The notes under the pieces are model-generated. The model had not been told where the DNA came from, searched no databases, and was given only the letters and a program-made list of their open reading frames with translations. This document shows, piece after piece, positions 54,216 through 62,476 of a DNA stretch of 64,000 nt. Each line of letters begins with the position of its first letter. Position 1 is the first letter of the stretch. A program made the translations under genes and the position numbers. The stretch comes from Bradyrhizobium nivariense (GTDB lineage: Bacteria; Pseudomonadota; Alphaproteobacteria; Rhizobiales; Xanthobacteraceae): NCBI RefSeq assembly GCF_029846715.1, contig NZ_JARVWW010000019.1, positions 62,001 to 126,000 on the forward strand, read 5' to 3'.

Positions 54216-54719
54216 GTGCCACCGAGCTTCAACCTTCCGTTCGTCCTCAGCGTCGCCGGCGCCCTCCTGACAAGCGCGGTGGTGGCTATCACCTACGTTT
54301 GGCCGACGGTCGGCGCCATGCCGCGTCACGACGCCTTGCGGCTTCTCGCGGCTTTCCATGCGTTCAGGTTCCTGGGGATGAACTTCATGGTTGCCGGATT
54401 CGTGTCTTCGGAGTTGAGCTCGGATTTCGCCAGCGAAGTCGGATGGGGAGATCTCATCGCCGCCACTCTCGCACTCATTTCAATGGCGGCGCTCTCCTGG
54501 CGATGGCCGATCGCCGTTCCGATCGTCTGGATATTCAACGTCTGGGGTACGCTGGACCTCTTGAACGCGTACTACATGGGCGTGACGAAGATCCAGAATC
54601 CCGGCCTCTTCGGCGCGGGCATCTATATCCCGGCCCTTTATGTACCTCTGCTGCTGGTCAGTCACGTCCTTGTCTTCACAATCCTGCTGAGGCCCGGATC
54701 GGATAAGCAGGCAGCGTGA
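54216..54719 (+). CDS. four-helix integral membrane protein of unknown function
   Basis: This 167-residue protein has four hydrophobic segments, for example VLSVAGALLTSAVVAITYVW, DLIAATLALISMAALSW, and LYVPLLLVSHVLVFTILL near the end. It starts with GTG at 54216 behind AAGGAC. The loop AYYMGVTKIQNPGLFGAG lies before the last segment. I do not recognise a family. It follows the small secreted protein gene by 70 bases and precedes a second membrane protein gene by 90, so the three are probably an operon. Confidence 0.7.
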   Translation: MPPSFNLPFVLSVAGALLTSAVVAITYVWPTVGAMPRHDALRLLAAFHAFRFLGMNFMVAGFVSSELSSDFASEVGWGDLIAATLALISMAALSWRWPIAVPIVWIFNVWGTLDLLNAYYMGVTKIQNPGLFGAGIYIPALYVPLLLVSHVLVFTILLRPGSDKQAA

Positions 54720-54809
54720 CACTGCGCCCGGGCCGCAATCCCGACCTGCGCGCCGAGATGGCTTGCGTCGGTCCGCAACGTGGACTGGCCTCTGATGAAG
54801 GAATGCCCG

Positions 54810-55649
54810 ATGAACACCGATGCTATTTCCGTTGCCGTAATTGCCCCGCGTCCCGTCTGGCTCAGCCTGATGTCGACCGTTCTGTTCATGATGTTGTGGA
54901 CTTGGTTGATCTACGCGCTACCCGCACTTCCAGAGAGCGGCATTCCGGCCCTGGGCGTCCGGCTGATGACGCATGGGCTCATCGCACTTGGTTTGTGGCT
55001 CGGCCTGGAAAGCACTGATCTGACACTAGGTCAGCGTCAGGCGACCTGGTTGGTCCTCATGGTGCCTTTCACGGTGTGGGCCACTGTCGCCTGGACGGCG
55101 GCCATCAACGGCGCATTTCGCGTGGGCGCCTCCGCCTTGCCGCTGCTTCCGGCGGCGATCTTGCTGCCGGTCATCGTCGGCGCTCCGGTGCTGCTGCTGT
55201 CGAAACGGGTGGGACAATTACTCGATGCAATGCCGCCGACGTGGCTGATCGCGCTTCAGCTCTATCGCATCTTTGGCAGCCAATGGCTCGCTTACTGGAT
55301 GCGTGGGGTGCTGCCGGGCTTGTTTGCATTGCCGGCAGGAACTGGCGATGTGCTGACCGGTCTTTTCGCTGTGCCGGCAGCGCTCGCGCTCGCAACGGGG
55401 ACGGCCCAAGGGCGCAAGGCGGCCGTCCTCTGGAACCTCTTCGGCATCGCCGATTTCGCCATCGCGATCACCTTGGGGATGATCATGTCGCCCGGCGCAT
55501 TCCAGCTGATTTTTCCGAACGGCCCGAGCATGGCCTTAGACACCTTTCCGAATGTGCTGACCCCTGCCTTTGTCGTGCCAAGCTCGATCTTGCTGCACGC
55601 GCTGTCGCTGCGCCAACTGTTCCGGCGCAGCCGGGCAGAGTCGGCATAA
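54810..55649 (+). CDS. seven-helix integral membrane protein of unknown function
   Basis: This 279-residue protein has about seven hydrophobic segments, beginning PVWLSLMSTVLFMMLWTWL and ending TPAFVVPSSILLHALSLRQL. The start ATG at 54810 follows AAGGAA. The other in-frame ATG at 54795 has no ribosome binding site. A conserved-looking cytoplasmic or periplasmic patch is YRIFGSQWLAYWMRGVLPG, and the C-terminal tail is basic (RQLFRRSRAESA). No family is recognised. It closes the LysR-linked operon of three unknown genes. Confidence 0.72.
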   Translation: MNTDAISVAVIAPRPVWLSLMSTVLFMMLWTWLIYALPALPESGIPALGVRLMTHGLIALGLWLGLESTDLTLGQRQATWLVLMVPFTVWATVAWTAAINGAFRVGASALPLLPAAILLPVIVGAPVLLLSKRVGQLLDAMPPTWLIALQLYRIFGSQWLAYWMRGVLPGLFALPAGTGDVLTGLFAVPAALALATGTAQGRKAAVLWNLFGIADFAIAITLGMIMSPGAFQLIFPNGPSMALDTFPNVLTPAFVVPSSILLHALSLRQLFRRSRAESA

Positions 55650-55735
55650 GCCACGGCTGAGTCAAGCGGCATGCGCGAAAACATGGATTGCTTCGTCGCC
55701 GACGCTCTCGCAATAACGAAGCGGATGAAAGTGCC

Positions 55736-56191
55736 TCAAAACGGCAGTGCCACGCTCGTCTTGATCTCCTTCAGCACCACGTTGCTGCGGACGTAACGGA
55801 TGCCGGGAATACGGAACATGAATTCGTCGAGGAACCTGTTGTAGGCGGTCATGTCCTGCACGACGACGCGCAAATGATAGTCGGCGTCGCCCGTCGTCGC
55901 AAAGCACTCCAGCACCTCGCGCCGCTTGGTCACCCGAGACACAAACTCATCGACGAATTTGGCGTCGTGCCGCTCCAGCGAGACATGGAGGATGGCGGAC
56001 ATCGCAAAGCCCGCCTGCTCGCGCGCGACAAGCGCCGCATAGCCCCGGATCGCGCCGCTCTCCTCGAGCGCGCGCACCCGCCGCCAGCAGGCCGAGGTCG
56101 ACATGCCGACCTGATCGGCAAGCTGCTGGTTGGTGGCGCGGCCGTCCTTCTGGAGATGGGCGAGAATCCGCGCGTCCTGGTCTTCAATCAT
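55736..56191 (-). CDS. Lrp/AsnC-family transcriptional regulator
   Basis: This 151-residue Lrp/AsnC regulator has the helix-turn-helix at the N-terminus (ILAHLQKDGRATNQQLADQVG ... CWRRVRALEESG) and the RAM ligand-binding domain after residue 60. It is divergent from the indolepyruvate oxidoreductase gene, with a 155-base gap holding nested inverted repeats, so it probably senses an amino acid and regulates that gene. Aromatic amino acids are the obvious candidate ligands because of the target. Confidence 0.93.
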   Translation of the reverse strand: MIEDQDARILAHLQKDGRATNQQLADQVGMSTSACWRRVRALEESGAIRGYAALVAREQAGFAMSAILHVSLERHDAKFVDEFVSRVTKRREVLECFATTGDADYHLRVVVQDMTAYNRFLDEFMFRIPGIRYVRSNVVLKEIKTSVALPF

Positions 56192-56203
56192 GAAGGCACC
56201 TCC

Positions 56204-56254
56204 ATTCGGTAGAATACACCAGAGTGTACGACAATACGAAAAATTATACCGAAT
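56204..56254. promoter_or_regulatory. nested inverted repeats, candidate Lrp operator
   Basis: ATTCGGTA (56204-56211) and TACCGAAT (56247-56254) form an 8-bp inverted pair. Inside it lies TACAC-CAGA-GTGTA (56215-56228). The region is AT-rich compared with its surroundings and lies between the divergent Lrp and oxidoreductase genes, the usual place for Lrp binding. Confidence 0.62.
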
Positions 56255-56346
56255 TATCCTTTCCAGTCGAAATGAATAGGTAAGACCTACCAATGCCCCC
56301 GGCTTAACCTTGGCTGATCCGGCAGGGACGCCGCGCGAGGTCCGCC

Positions 56347-59300
56347 ATGGACGCCATTCCGTCACTCGACGCCTACGAGCTCTCCGACCGCTACGACCGC
56401 GAGGCGGGCCGCGTCTTCCTCACCGGCACGCAGGCGATCGTCCGCATCGCGCTCGAGCAGGCGCGGCGCGACCGTGCGGCGGGTCTCAACACCGCCGGCT
56501 TCATCTCCGGCTATCGCGGCTCGCCACTCGGCGGCGTCGATCTCGAGCTCTGGCGCATCCCGGAGCGGCTGAAGCGGGACCGCATCGAATTCCTTCCCGC
56601 AGTGAACGAAGATCTTGCCGCGACCGCCGTGCTCGGCTCGCAGCAGGTCGAGACGCAAGCCGACCGCGAGGTCGATGGCGTGTTCGGGCTCTGGTATGGC
56701 AAGGGCCCCGGCGTCGACCGCTCCGGCGATGCGCTGAAACACGGCAACGCCTACGGCTCCTCACCGCATGGAGGCGTTCTGGTGGTCGCCGGCGACGACC
56801 ATGGCTGCGTCTCGTCCTCGATGCCACACCAGTCCGACGTCGCTTTCATGAGCTGGTTCATGCCGACGCTCCACCCCGCAAGCGTCAGCGAGTATCTCGA
56901 ATTCGGCGAATATGGCTACGCGCTGAGCCGCTTCTCCGGCATGTGGGTCGGCTTCAAGGCGATCTCGGAGATCGTGGAATCCGGCGCGTCCGTCGCGCTG
57001 CGCCCGGCGCGCGCCTTCCGCACGCCCGACTTCACGCCGCCGCCAGGCGGCCTGCACTATCGCTGGCCGGATCTGCCGGGGCCGCAGATCGAGGAGCGGC
57101 TGGAGGCGAAGAAACACGCGGTCTACGCCTTCGCAAAGGCCAATCCGATCGATCGTCACATCTACGACATCCCAGGCGCCACCTACGGCATCGTCACGAC
57201 AGGCAAGGCGCATCTCGATCTGATGGAAGCGCTGCGGCTGATGGGTCTCGACGAAGCGGCCTGCCGCGGCATCGGCATCGACATCTACAAGGTCGGCATG
57301 GTCTGGCCGCTGGCGCTGCATGACGCGATGGCGTTCGTGAAGGGCAAGCGAGAGATCCTCGTCGTCGAGGAGAAGCGCGGCATCATCGAGAGCCAGTTCA
57401 AGGAGTATTTTTACGATTATCCCGGTGCAAAGCCCGAACGCATGGTCGGAAAGCACGATGAGCGAGGGGCGCGGCTGATCTCCTGGATCGGCGAATTGTC
57501 ACCGCGCGCGCTGGCGTCCGTGCTGGCGCGACGGCTCGATCCGATGTTTCCAGGCCTCGATCTCACCGCGCGTGCAGCGGCGCTGCTGCCGGACGCCGAG
57601 CGGACGATCAACGTCTCTGGTGCGACGCGCACGCCCTATTTCTGCTCCGGATGCCCGCACAACATTTCGACAAAAGTGCCGGAGGGATCGAAGGCGCTGG
57701 CCGGCATCGGCTGTCATTTCATGGCGAGCTGGATGGACCGCGAGACATCGTCGCTGATCCAGATGGGCGGCGAGGGCGTGAACTGGGCGGCCTCGTCACG
57801 CTTCACCGGTAACAAACACGTTTTTCAGAATCTCGGCGAAGGCACCTATTATCATTCGGGCTCGATGGCGATCCGGCAGGCGATCGCGGCCCAAGCCAAC
57901 ATCACCTACAAGATCCTGTTCAACGATGCCGTCGCGATGACCGGCGGCCAACCCGTCGACGGCCCGGTCAGCGTGCACGCCATCGCGCACAGCGTCCGCG
58001 CCGAGGGCGTTGCGCGCATCGCGCTGGTGTCGGACGATCCCGCGCAATTTTCGCCAGGCGACCTGCCGGTCGGCGTGTCCATCCATCCGCGCGACGAGAT
58101 GGACAGCGTGCAGCGCGAGCTGCGCGAAATCTCCGGCGTCTCGGTGCTGATCTATCAGCAGACCTGCGCGACGGAGAAGCGTCGTCGGCGCAAGCGTGGC
58201 GAGATGGCAGACCCCAAACGCTTCGCTTATATCAACGATCTCGTCTGCGAAGGCTGCGGCGACTGCTCGGTCGAATCCAACTGTCTCAGCGTCGAGCCCA
58301 AGGAGACGCCGTTCGGCCGGAAGCGCCGGATCAACCTCTCATCATGCAACAAGGACTTCTCCTGCCTCAACGGGTTCTGCCCGAGCTTCGTCACCGTTGA
58401 GGGCGCAACGCGCCGGAAGCAGGGCGCGAGCCAGATCGACGCGGTCGGCCGCGCGGCCATGCTTCCCCTGCCCGCGCCCGCAACGCTCGACCGTCCATAT
58501 GATCTGCTCGTCACCGGCGTCGGCGGCACCGGCGTGATCACGGTCGGCGCCCTGATCGCCATGGCGGCGCATCTCGAACGAAACGGCGTCTCGGTGTTGG
58601 ATTTTACCGGCTTTGCGCAGAAATTCGGGCCGGTGCTGAGCTATATCCGGCTTGCGCCAACTCCCGAGGCGCTGCATCAGGTGCGTATCGACCAGGGCGC
58701 GGCCGACGCGCTGATCGGCTGCGACCTCGTCGTCAGTTCCTCGCCAAAGGCATCCGGCACCTATCGGAAGGGCACGCGCGCCGCGGTCAACACCGCGGAG
58801 ATGCCGACCGGCGACGTCGTCCGTTTCCGCGACGCCGATCTCGCCTCACCCGCCCGCCTGCGCGCGATCGGCCGGGTGATCGGCGACGGCAATCTCGACA
58901 CCATCAACGCCAACGCGCTGGCCGAGCGCCTGCTCGGCGATGCCGTCTACGCCAACATCATCATGCTCGGCTTTGCCTGGCAGCGCGGGCTGCTGCCGAT
59001 CTCGCTATCGGCACTGCTGCGCGCGATCGAGCTCAACGGCGTCGCGGTCGAAAGCAACAAGCTGGCTTTCGCCTGGGGCCGGATTGCAGCCGCCGATCCC
59101 GGCTTCTTGCCGAAGGCGGACGAATCGCCCAAGGCCGAAACGCTCGACCAGCTGATCGACCGCCGCACCGATTTCCTCACAGCCTATCAGAACGATGCCT
59201 ATGCAGCGCGCTATCGAGCACTCGTTGCAAACGTTCGCAATGCCGAAGCCAACCTGAATAGCGAGGCGTTGACCGAGGCGGTCGCGCGGGCCCTGTTCAA

Positions 59301-59796
59301 GCTGATGGCCTACAAGGACGAATACGAGGTGGCGCGGCTGCACATGCAGGGCAGTTTCCTCGACGCGTTGAAAGGCGAATTCGAAGGCGACTTCAGCATC
59401 CAATATCACCTCGCCCCGCCGTTCCTGCCGTCAAGACGCGACGCCCGTGGCCGTCCGCGCAAGCGCGCCTTCGGGCAGTGGATCCAGACGCCGCTTGCCA
59501 TGCTCGCGCGGTTGAAGGGATTGCGCGGGACGCCGTTCGATCCGTTCGGCTACACGGCGGAACGGCGGGCCGAGCGGGAACTGATCACCTGGTACGATGG
59601 CGTCATCGAACGGATACTCGGCGGGCTCGAAGCGCCGCATCTGCCAAGTCTGGTCGCCATTGCAAAAGCGCCGATGGACATCCGCGGCTATGGGCCGGTT
59701 AAAGATGCCGCGATCGGGAAGGTGAAGGCCGAGGTCGAACGGCTATTCGCCGAGCTCGATGCGCCATCACCTGCAAAGATGCGCGCCTACGGTTGA
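56347..59796 (+). CDS. fused indolepyruvate ferredoxin oxidoreductase
   Basis: This 1149-residue enzyme oxidatively decarboxylates aryl pyruvates (from Trp, Phe and Tyr) to acyl-CoA, reducing ferredoxin. It fuses the alpha and beta subunits of archaeal IOR. The N-terminal thiamine-binding part begins YDREAGRVFLTGTQAIVR. The middle has the TPP-binding CSGCPHNIS and GIGCHFM. Cys-rich clusters LVCEGCGDCSVESNC and FSCLNGFCPSF bind FeS. The C-terminal gamma-like domain has GVGGTGVITVGAL. The ATG at 56347 is at the fused protein's natural start. It is divergent from the Lrp regulator and followed by an amidase. Confidence 0.93.
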   Translation: MDAIPSLDAYELSDRYDREAGRVFLTGTQAIVRIALEQARRDRAAGLNTAGFISGYRGSPLGGVDLELWRIPERLKRDRIEFLPAVNEDLAATAVLGSQQVETQADREVDGVFGLWYGKGPGVDRSGDALKHGNAYGSSPHGGVLVVAGDDHGCVSSSMPHQSDVAFMSWFMPTLHPASVSEYLEFGEYGYALSRFSGMWVGFKAISEIVESGASVALRPARAFRTPDFTPPPGGLHYRWPDLPGPQIEERLEAKKHAVYAFAKANPIDRHIYDIPGATYGIVTTGKAHLDLMEALRLMGLDEAACRGIGIDIYKVGMVWPLALHDAMAFVKGKREILVVEEKRGIIESQFKEYFYDYPGAKPERMVGKHDERGARLISWIGELSPRALASVLARRLDPMFPGLDLTARAAALLPDAERTINVSGATRTPYFCSGCPHNISTKVPEGSKALAGIGCHFMASWMDRETSSLIQMGGEGVNWAASSRFTGNKHVFQNLGEGTYYHSGSMAIRQAIAAQANITYKILFNDAVAMTGGQPVDGPVSVHAIAHSVRAEGVARIALVSDDPAQFSPGDLPVGVSIHPRDEMDSVQRELREISGVSVLIYQQTCATEKRRRRKRGEMADPKRFAYINDLVCEGCGDCSVESNCLSVEPKETPFGRKRRINLSSCNKDFSCLNGFCPSFVTVEGATRRKQGASQIDAVGRAAMLPLPAPATLDRPYDLLVTGVGGTGVITVGALIAMAAHLERNGVSVLDFTGFAQKFGPVLSYIRLAPTPEALHQVRIDQGAADALIGCDLVVSSSPKASGTYRKGTRAAVNTAEMPTGDVVRFRDADLASPARLRAIGRVIGDGNLDTINANALAERLLGDAVYANIIMLGFAWQRGLLPISLSALLRAIELNGVAVESNKLAFAWGRIAAADPGFLPKADESPKAETLDQLIDRRTDFLTAYQNDAYAARYRALVANVRNAEANLNSEALTEAVARALFKLMAYKDEYEVARLHMQGSFLDALKGEFEGDFSIQYHLAPPFLPSRRDARGRPRKRAFGQWIQTPLAMLARLKGLRGTPFDPFGYTAERRAERELITWYDGVIERILGGLEAPHLPSLVAIAKAPMDIRGYGPVKDAAIGKVKAEVERLFAELDAPSPAKMRAYG

Positions 59797-59871
59797 CGGG
59801 GCGCCGACGAGGCTTCAGCCTCTGGAGCCGAGGGGCGCCCTGATGGCGCTCCTGCAATCGGGTGACGCATC

Positions 59872-61296
59872 ATGGATTCCGATCAGTTGACCCTGACCCA
59901 GGCCGCGGCGGACATCCGCGCCGGAAACATCACGAGCACCGCGCTCACGACGGAAGCTCTTGCCCGCGCCAAGGCCAACGCCGATCTGAATGCCTTTATC
60001 ACCCTGGATGAGGCCGGCGCCTTGAAGGCTGCGGCCGCATTCGACGCGAACGGCAGCAAGGCCAAGCCGCTCGGCGGCGTTCCTATCGTGATCAAGGACA
60101 ATATCGAGGTCGCCGGGCTTCCCTGTAGCGCAGGAACGCCAGCGCTGAAGGATTACGTTCCGAAGGCCGACGCGCCGGTGGTCGCAAAGTTGCGCGCAGC
60201 GGGCGCGGTCATCATCGGCAAGACCAGCATGCACGAGCTCGCCTTCGGCATCTCCGGCTACAACACCGCGTTCAAGACCGGCGCGGAGTTCGGCGTGCGC
60301 AACGCCTATGACCGCGCCCTGATCGCGGGCGGCTCTTCCTCCGGAACGGGCGCCGCGATCGGCGCGCGGATCGTCGCAGGCGGGCTCGGCACCGACACCG
60401 GCGGATCGGTCAGGGTGCCGGCTGCGCTGAACGGATGCGCGTCGCTGCGCCCGACCATCGGACGCTATCCGCAAGAGGGCATCGCACCGATCTCGCACAC
60501 CCGCGACACTGCGGGCCCAATGGCGGCGACCATGGCGGATGTCGCGCTGCTCGACCGCGTCATTGCGGGTGGCGACGCCGTTCAGCCCGCTGATCTGAAG
60601 CAGATGCGAATTGGCATCGCGAGGTCGATGCTGATCAATCTTGACGGCGACACCGAGGCCGCCTTTCACGCGGCGGTCGCGAAAGTGAAGACGCAGGGTG
60701 TCACGGTCGTCGAGATCGAGATGCCGCAGCTCGCCGAACTCAACGGCCAGGTCGGCTTTCCCGTCGCACTGTACGAGGCCTATGACGACATGATGGCCTA
60801 TCTCGCGCACACCGGCACCGGCATCACCATCGAAGCACTGGCGCAGGAGATCGCGAGCCCCGACGTCAAGGGCACCTATGACGGCCTCGTGATCCCGCGC
60901 AAACTGCCTGGTCCCGACAATACGCTGGTCGATGCCGAGCCGATCTATGACGCCGCCATCAAGTCCGCGCGTCCTGCCCTGCAGGCGCTCTACGGCAGGA
61001 CCTTTGCGGACAACCGGCTCGACGCCATCGCTTTCCCAACCACGCCGCGCGTTGCCATTGCGTCCAATCCCGAGTCCAGCAGCCTCGAAAATTTCGGCCT
61101 GTTCATCCAGAATACCGATCCCGGCAGCAATGCCGGAATTCCCGGAATCCAGATCCCGATTGCGCTCGGCGCGGTCAGCAAACTTCCGATCGGGCTTGAG
61201 CTGGATGGCCCCGCGGGCAGCGATCGCCGCCTGCTCGCGGTCGGCATGGCTCTAGAAAAAGTGTTCGGGCGCCTGCCGGCGCCATCCCGATCATGA
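59872..61296 (+). CDS. amidase, possibly indole-3-acetamide hydrolase
   Basis: This 474-residue amidase-signature enzyme has the catalytic triad Lys in PIVIKDNIE, Ser in GGSSSGTGAAIGA and Ser in GTDTGGSVRVPAALNGC. Length and the rest of the fold are standard. Bradyrhizobium japonicum has a characterised indoleacetamide hydrolase of about this size (Bam/HYIN). The neighbour is an indolepyruvate oxidoreductase, so indoleacetamide is a plausible substrate, but generic amides are possible. It lies 75 bases after the oxidoreductase gene and overlaps the convergent LysR gene by six bases. Confidence 0.86.
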   Translation: MDSDQLTLTQAAADIRAGNITSTALTTEALARAKANADLNAFITLDEAGALKAAAAFDANGSKAKPLGGVPIVIKDNIEVAGLPCSAGTPALKDYVPKADAPVVAKLRAAGAVIIGKTSMHELAFGISGYNTAFKTGAEFGVRNAYDRALIAGGSSSGTGAAIGARIVAGGLGTDTGGSVRVPAALNGCASLRPTIGRYPQEGIAPISHTRDTAGPMAATMADVALLDRVIAGGDAVQPADLKQMRIGIARSMLINLDGDTEAAFHAAVAKVKTQGVTVVEIEMPQLAELNGQVGFPVALYEAYDDMMAYLAHTGTGITIEALAQEIASPDVKGTYDGLVIPRKLPGPDNTLVDAEPIYDAAIKSARPALQALYGRTFADNRLDAIAFPTTPRVAIASNPESSSLENFGLFIQNTDPGSNAGIPGIQIPIALGAVSKLPIGLELDGPAGSDRRLLAVGMALEKVFGRLPAPSRS

Positions 61297-62202
61297 ATAG
61301 GGATTGATCAGCTTCTGCTGCTCGGCGCTGTGATGCACGAGCATGTCGATGAAGGTCCTGACCTTCGCCGACAGATGATGCCGGTGCGGATAGACCGCGT
61401 TCATCGACATCTCGACGGGACGACATTCCGGCAGGAGGCGAACGAGGTGGCCGGCCTCGAGATCGTCCCGAATGAGAAACCCGGCCATCAGGCAGACGGC
61501 AGCGCCTTCCAGTGCCACCTTCCGCAAGGCCTCACCGCTGTTGGTGATGAAGCTGCCGGATATCCGCACCGATGCCGGCGTGCCCTTGCGATCGAAGAAG
61601 CGCCAATCGTCGCCGAACGGATAATTCAAGTGACGGGCGCAATTGTGCGCGGTGAGCTCATCGAGCTTCTGCACGCGACCATGCCTTTCGAGATAGTCGT
61701 GCGAGCAGCACAGCACGTGGCGCCAGGTGGCGAGGCTGCGGACGATCAGGCTCGAATCCGGCGGCGAGGTCATGCGCAGGGCAACGTCATAGCCTTCTTC
61801 GATGAGGTCGATTTCGGCTTCGCCCATGCGCAGATCGATCTTGAGCTCTGGAAAGGTCAACAGGAGTTTCGCCACCACGGGCGCGACGAACGGCACCATG
61901 TGCGTGGCGACGTGGATCCGCAGCGTGCCGCGGGGCACCGACTGCAATTCGCTCGCGATATCGTCGGCCTGTTCGATATCGGCGAGTATCTGGATGCAGC
62001 GGTCGTAATAGGCCTTGCCAATCTCGGTGAGGTTGACCTTGCGCGTGGTGCGCTGAAGCAGCCTCACCCCGAGCCGGTCTTCCAGCGCCTGAACGTGATT
62101 GCTCACCATGGTGGTCGACATGTTGAGCTTGCGGGCTGCTGCAGAGAAGCCGCCGGTCTCGGCCACCCGGCTGAAGACTTCGAGGCTGGTCAATCGGTCC
62201 AT
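61291..62202 (-). CDS. LysR-family regulator of the efflux pump
   Basis: This 303-residue LysR-type protein has the winged helix (LEVFSRVAETGGFSAAARKLN, STTMVSNHVQALEDRLGVRLLQRTTRK) and a substrate-binding domain from about 90 to 295. It is divergent from the EmrAB-like pump genes with a 274-base gap that contains a duplicated array of GATTATC-type heptamers, one near its own start codon. It likely represses itself and activates the pump. The inducer is unknown. Confidence 0.93.
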   Translation of the reverse strand: MDRLTSLEVFSRVAETGGFSAAARKLNMSTTMVSNHVQALEDRLGVRLLQRTTRKVNLTEIGKAYYDRCIQILADIEQADDIASELQSVPRGTLRIHVATHMVPFVAPVVAKLLLTFPELKIDLRMGEAEIDLIEEGYDVALRMTSPPDSSLIVRSLATWRHVLCCSHDYLERHGRVQKLDELTAHNCARHLNYPFGDDWRFFDRKGTPASVRISGSFITNSGEALRKVALEGAAVCLMAGFLIRDDLEAGHLVRLLPECRPVEMSMNAVYPHRHHLSAKVRTFIDMLVHHSAEQQKLINPYS

Positions 62203-62209
62203 GAAGGCC

Positions 62210-62257
62210 GATTATCCGCTCCTGATCGATAATCGCAAGGAATTCCCTCGGATTATC
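62210..62257. promoter_or_regulatory. heptamer array, copy 1 (lysR side)
   Basis: GATTATC (62210-62216), GATAATC (62228-62234) and GATTATC (62251-62257), with start-to-start spacing 18 and 23. The first lies eight bases above the LysR start codon, so bound protein could block its translation or transcription start. GATAATC is the reverse complement of GATTATC. Confidence 0.68.
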
Positions 62258-62379
62258 CATCAGATCATCTCGCGTGCGGCATGGCGCATGCGTTAGCAGC
62301 AATCGCTCGACAGACACGGCAATCGCTCTGGGGCAGTCGCACCTCCGGTTCGGTAGACCAAACGCCTTGGCGAGGCCCG

Positions 62380-62452
62380 GACTATCCACTCTCGGCGGAT
62401 AATCCTTTTGGTATTTCGCCGATTATCGCTCGAACTGGGAAGACCGATAGTC
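62380..62452. promoter_or_regulatory. heptamer array, copy 2 (emrA side)
   Basis: GACTATC (62380-62386), GATAATC (62398-62404), GATTATC (62421-62427) and GATAGTC (62446-62452). The first three have the same 18 and 23 spacing as copy 1, exactly 170 bases away. The fourth, GATAGTC, is the inverse of the first. It lies just upstream of the EmrA-like gene. Confidence 0.68.
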
Positions 62453-62476
62453 TGAGCCAGCCGATAGGAGACTGCC

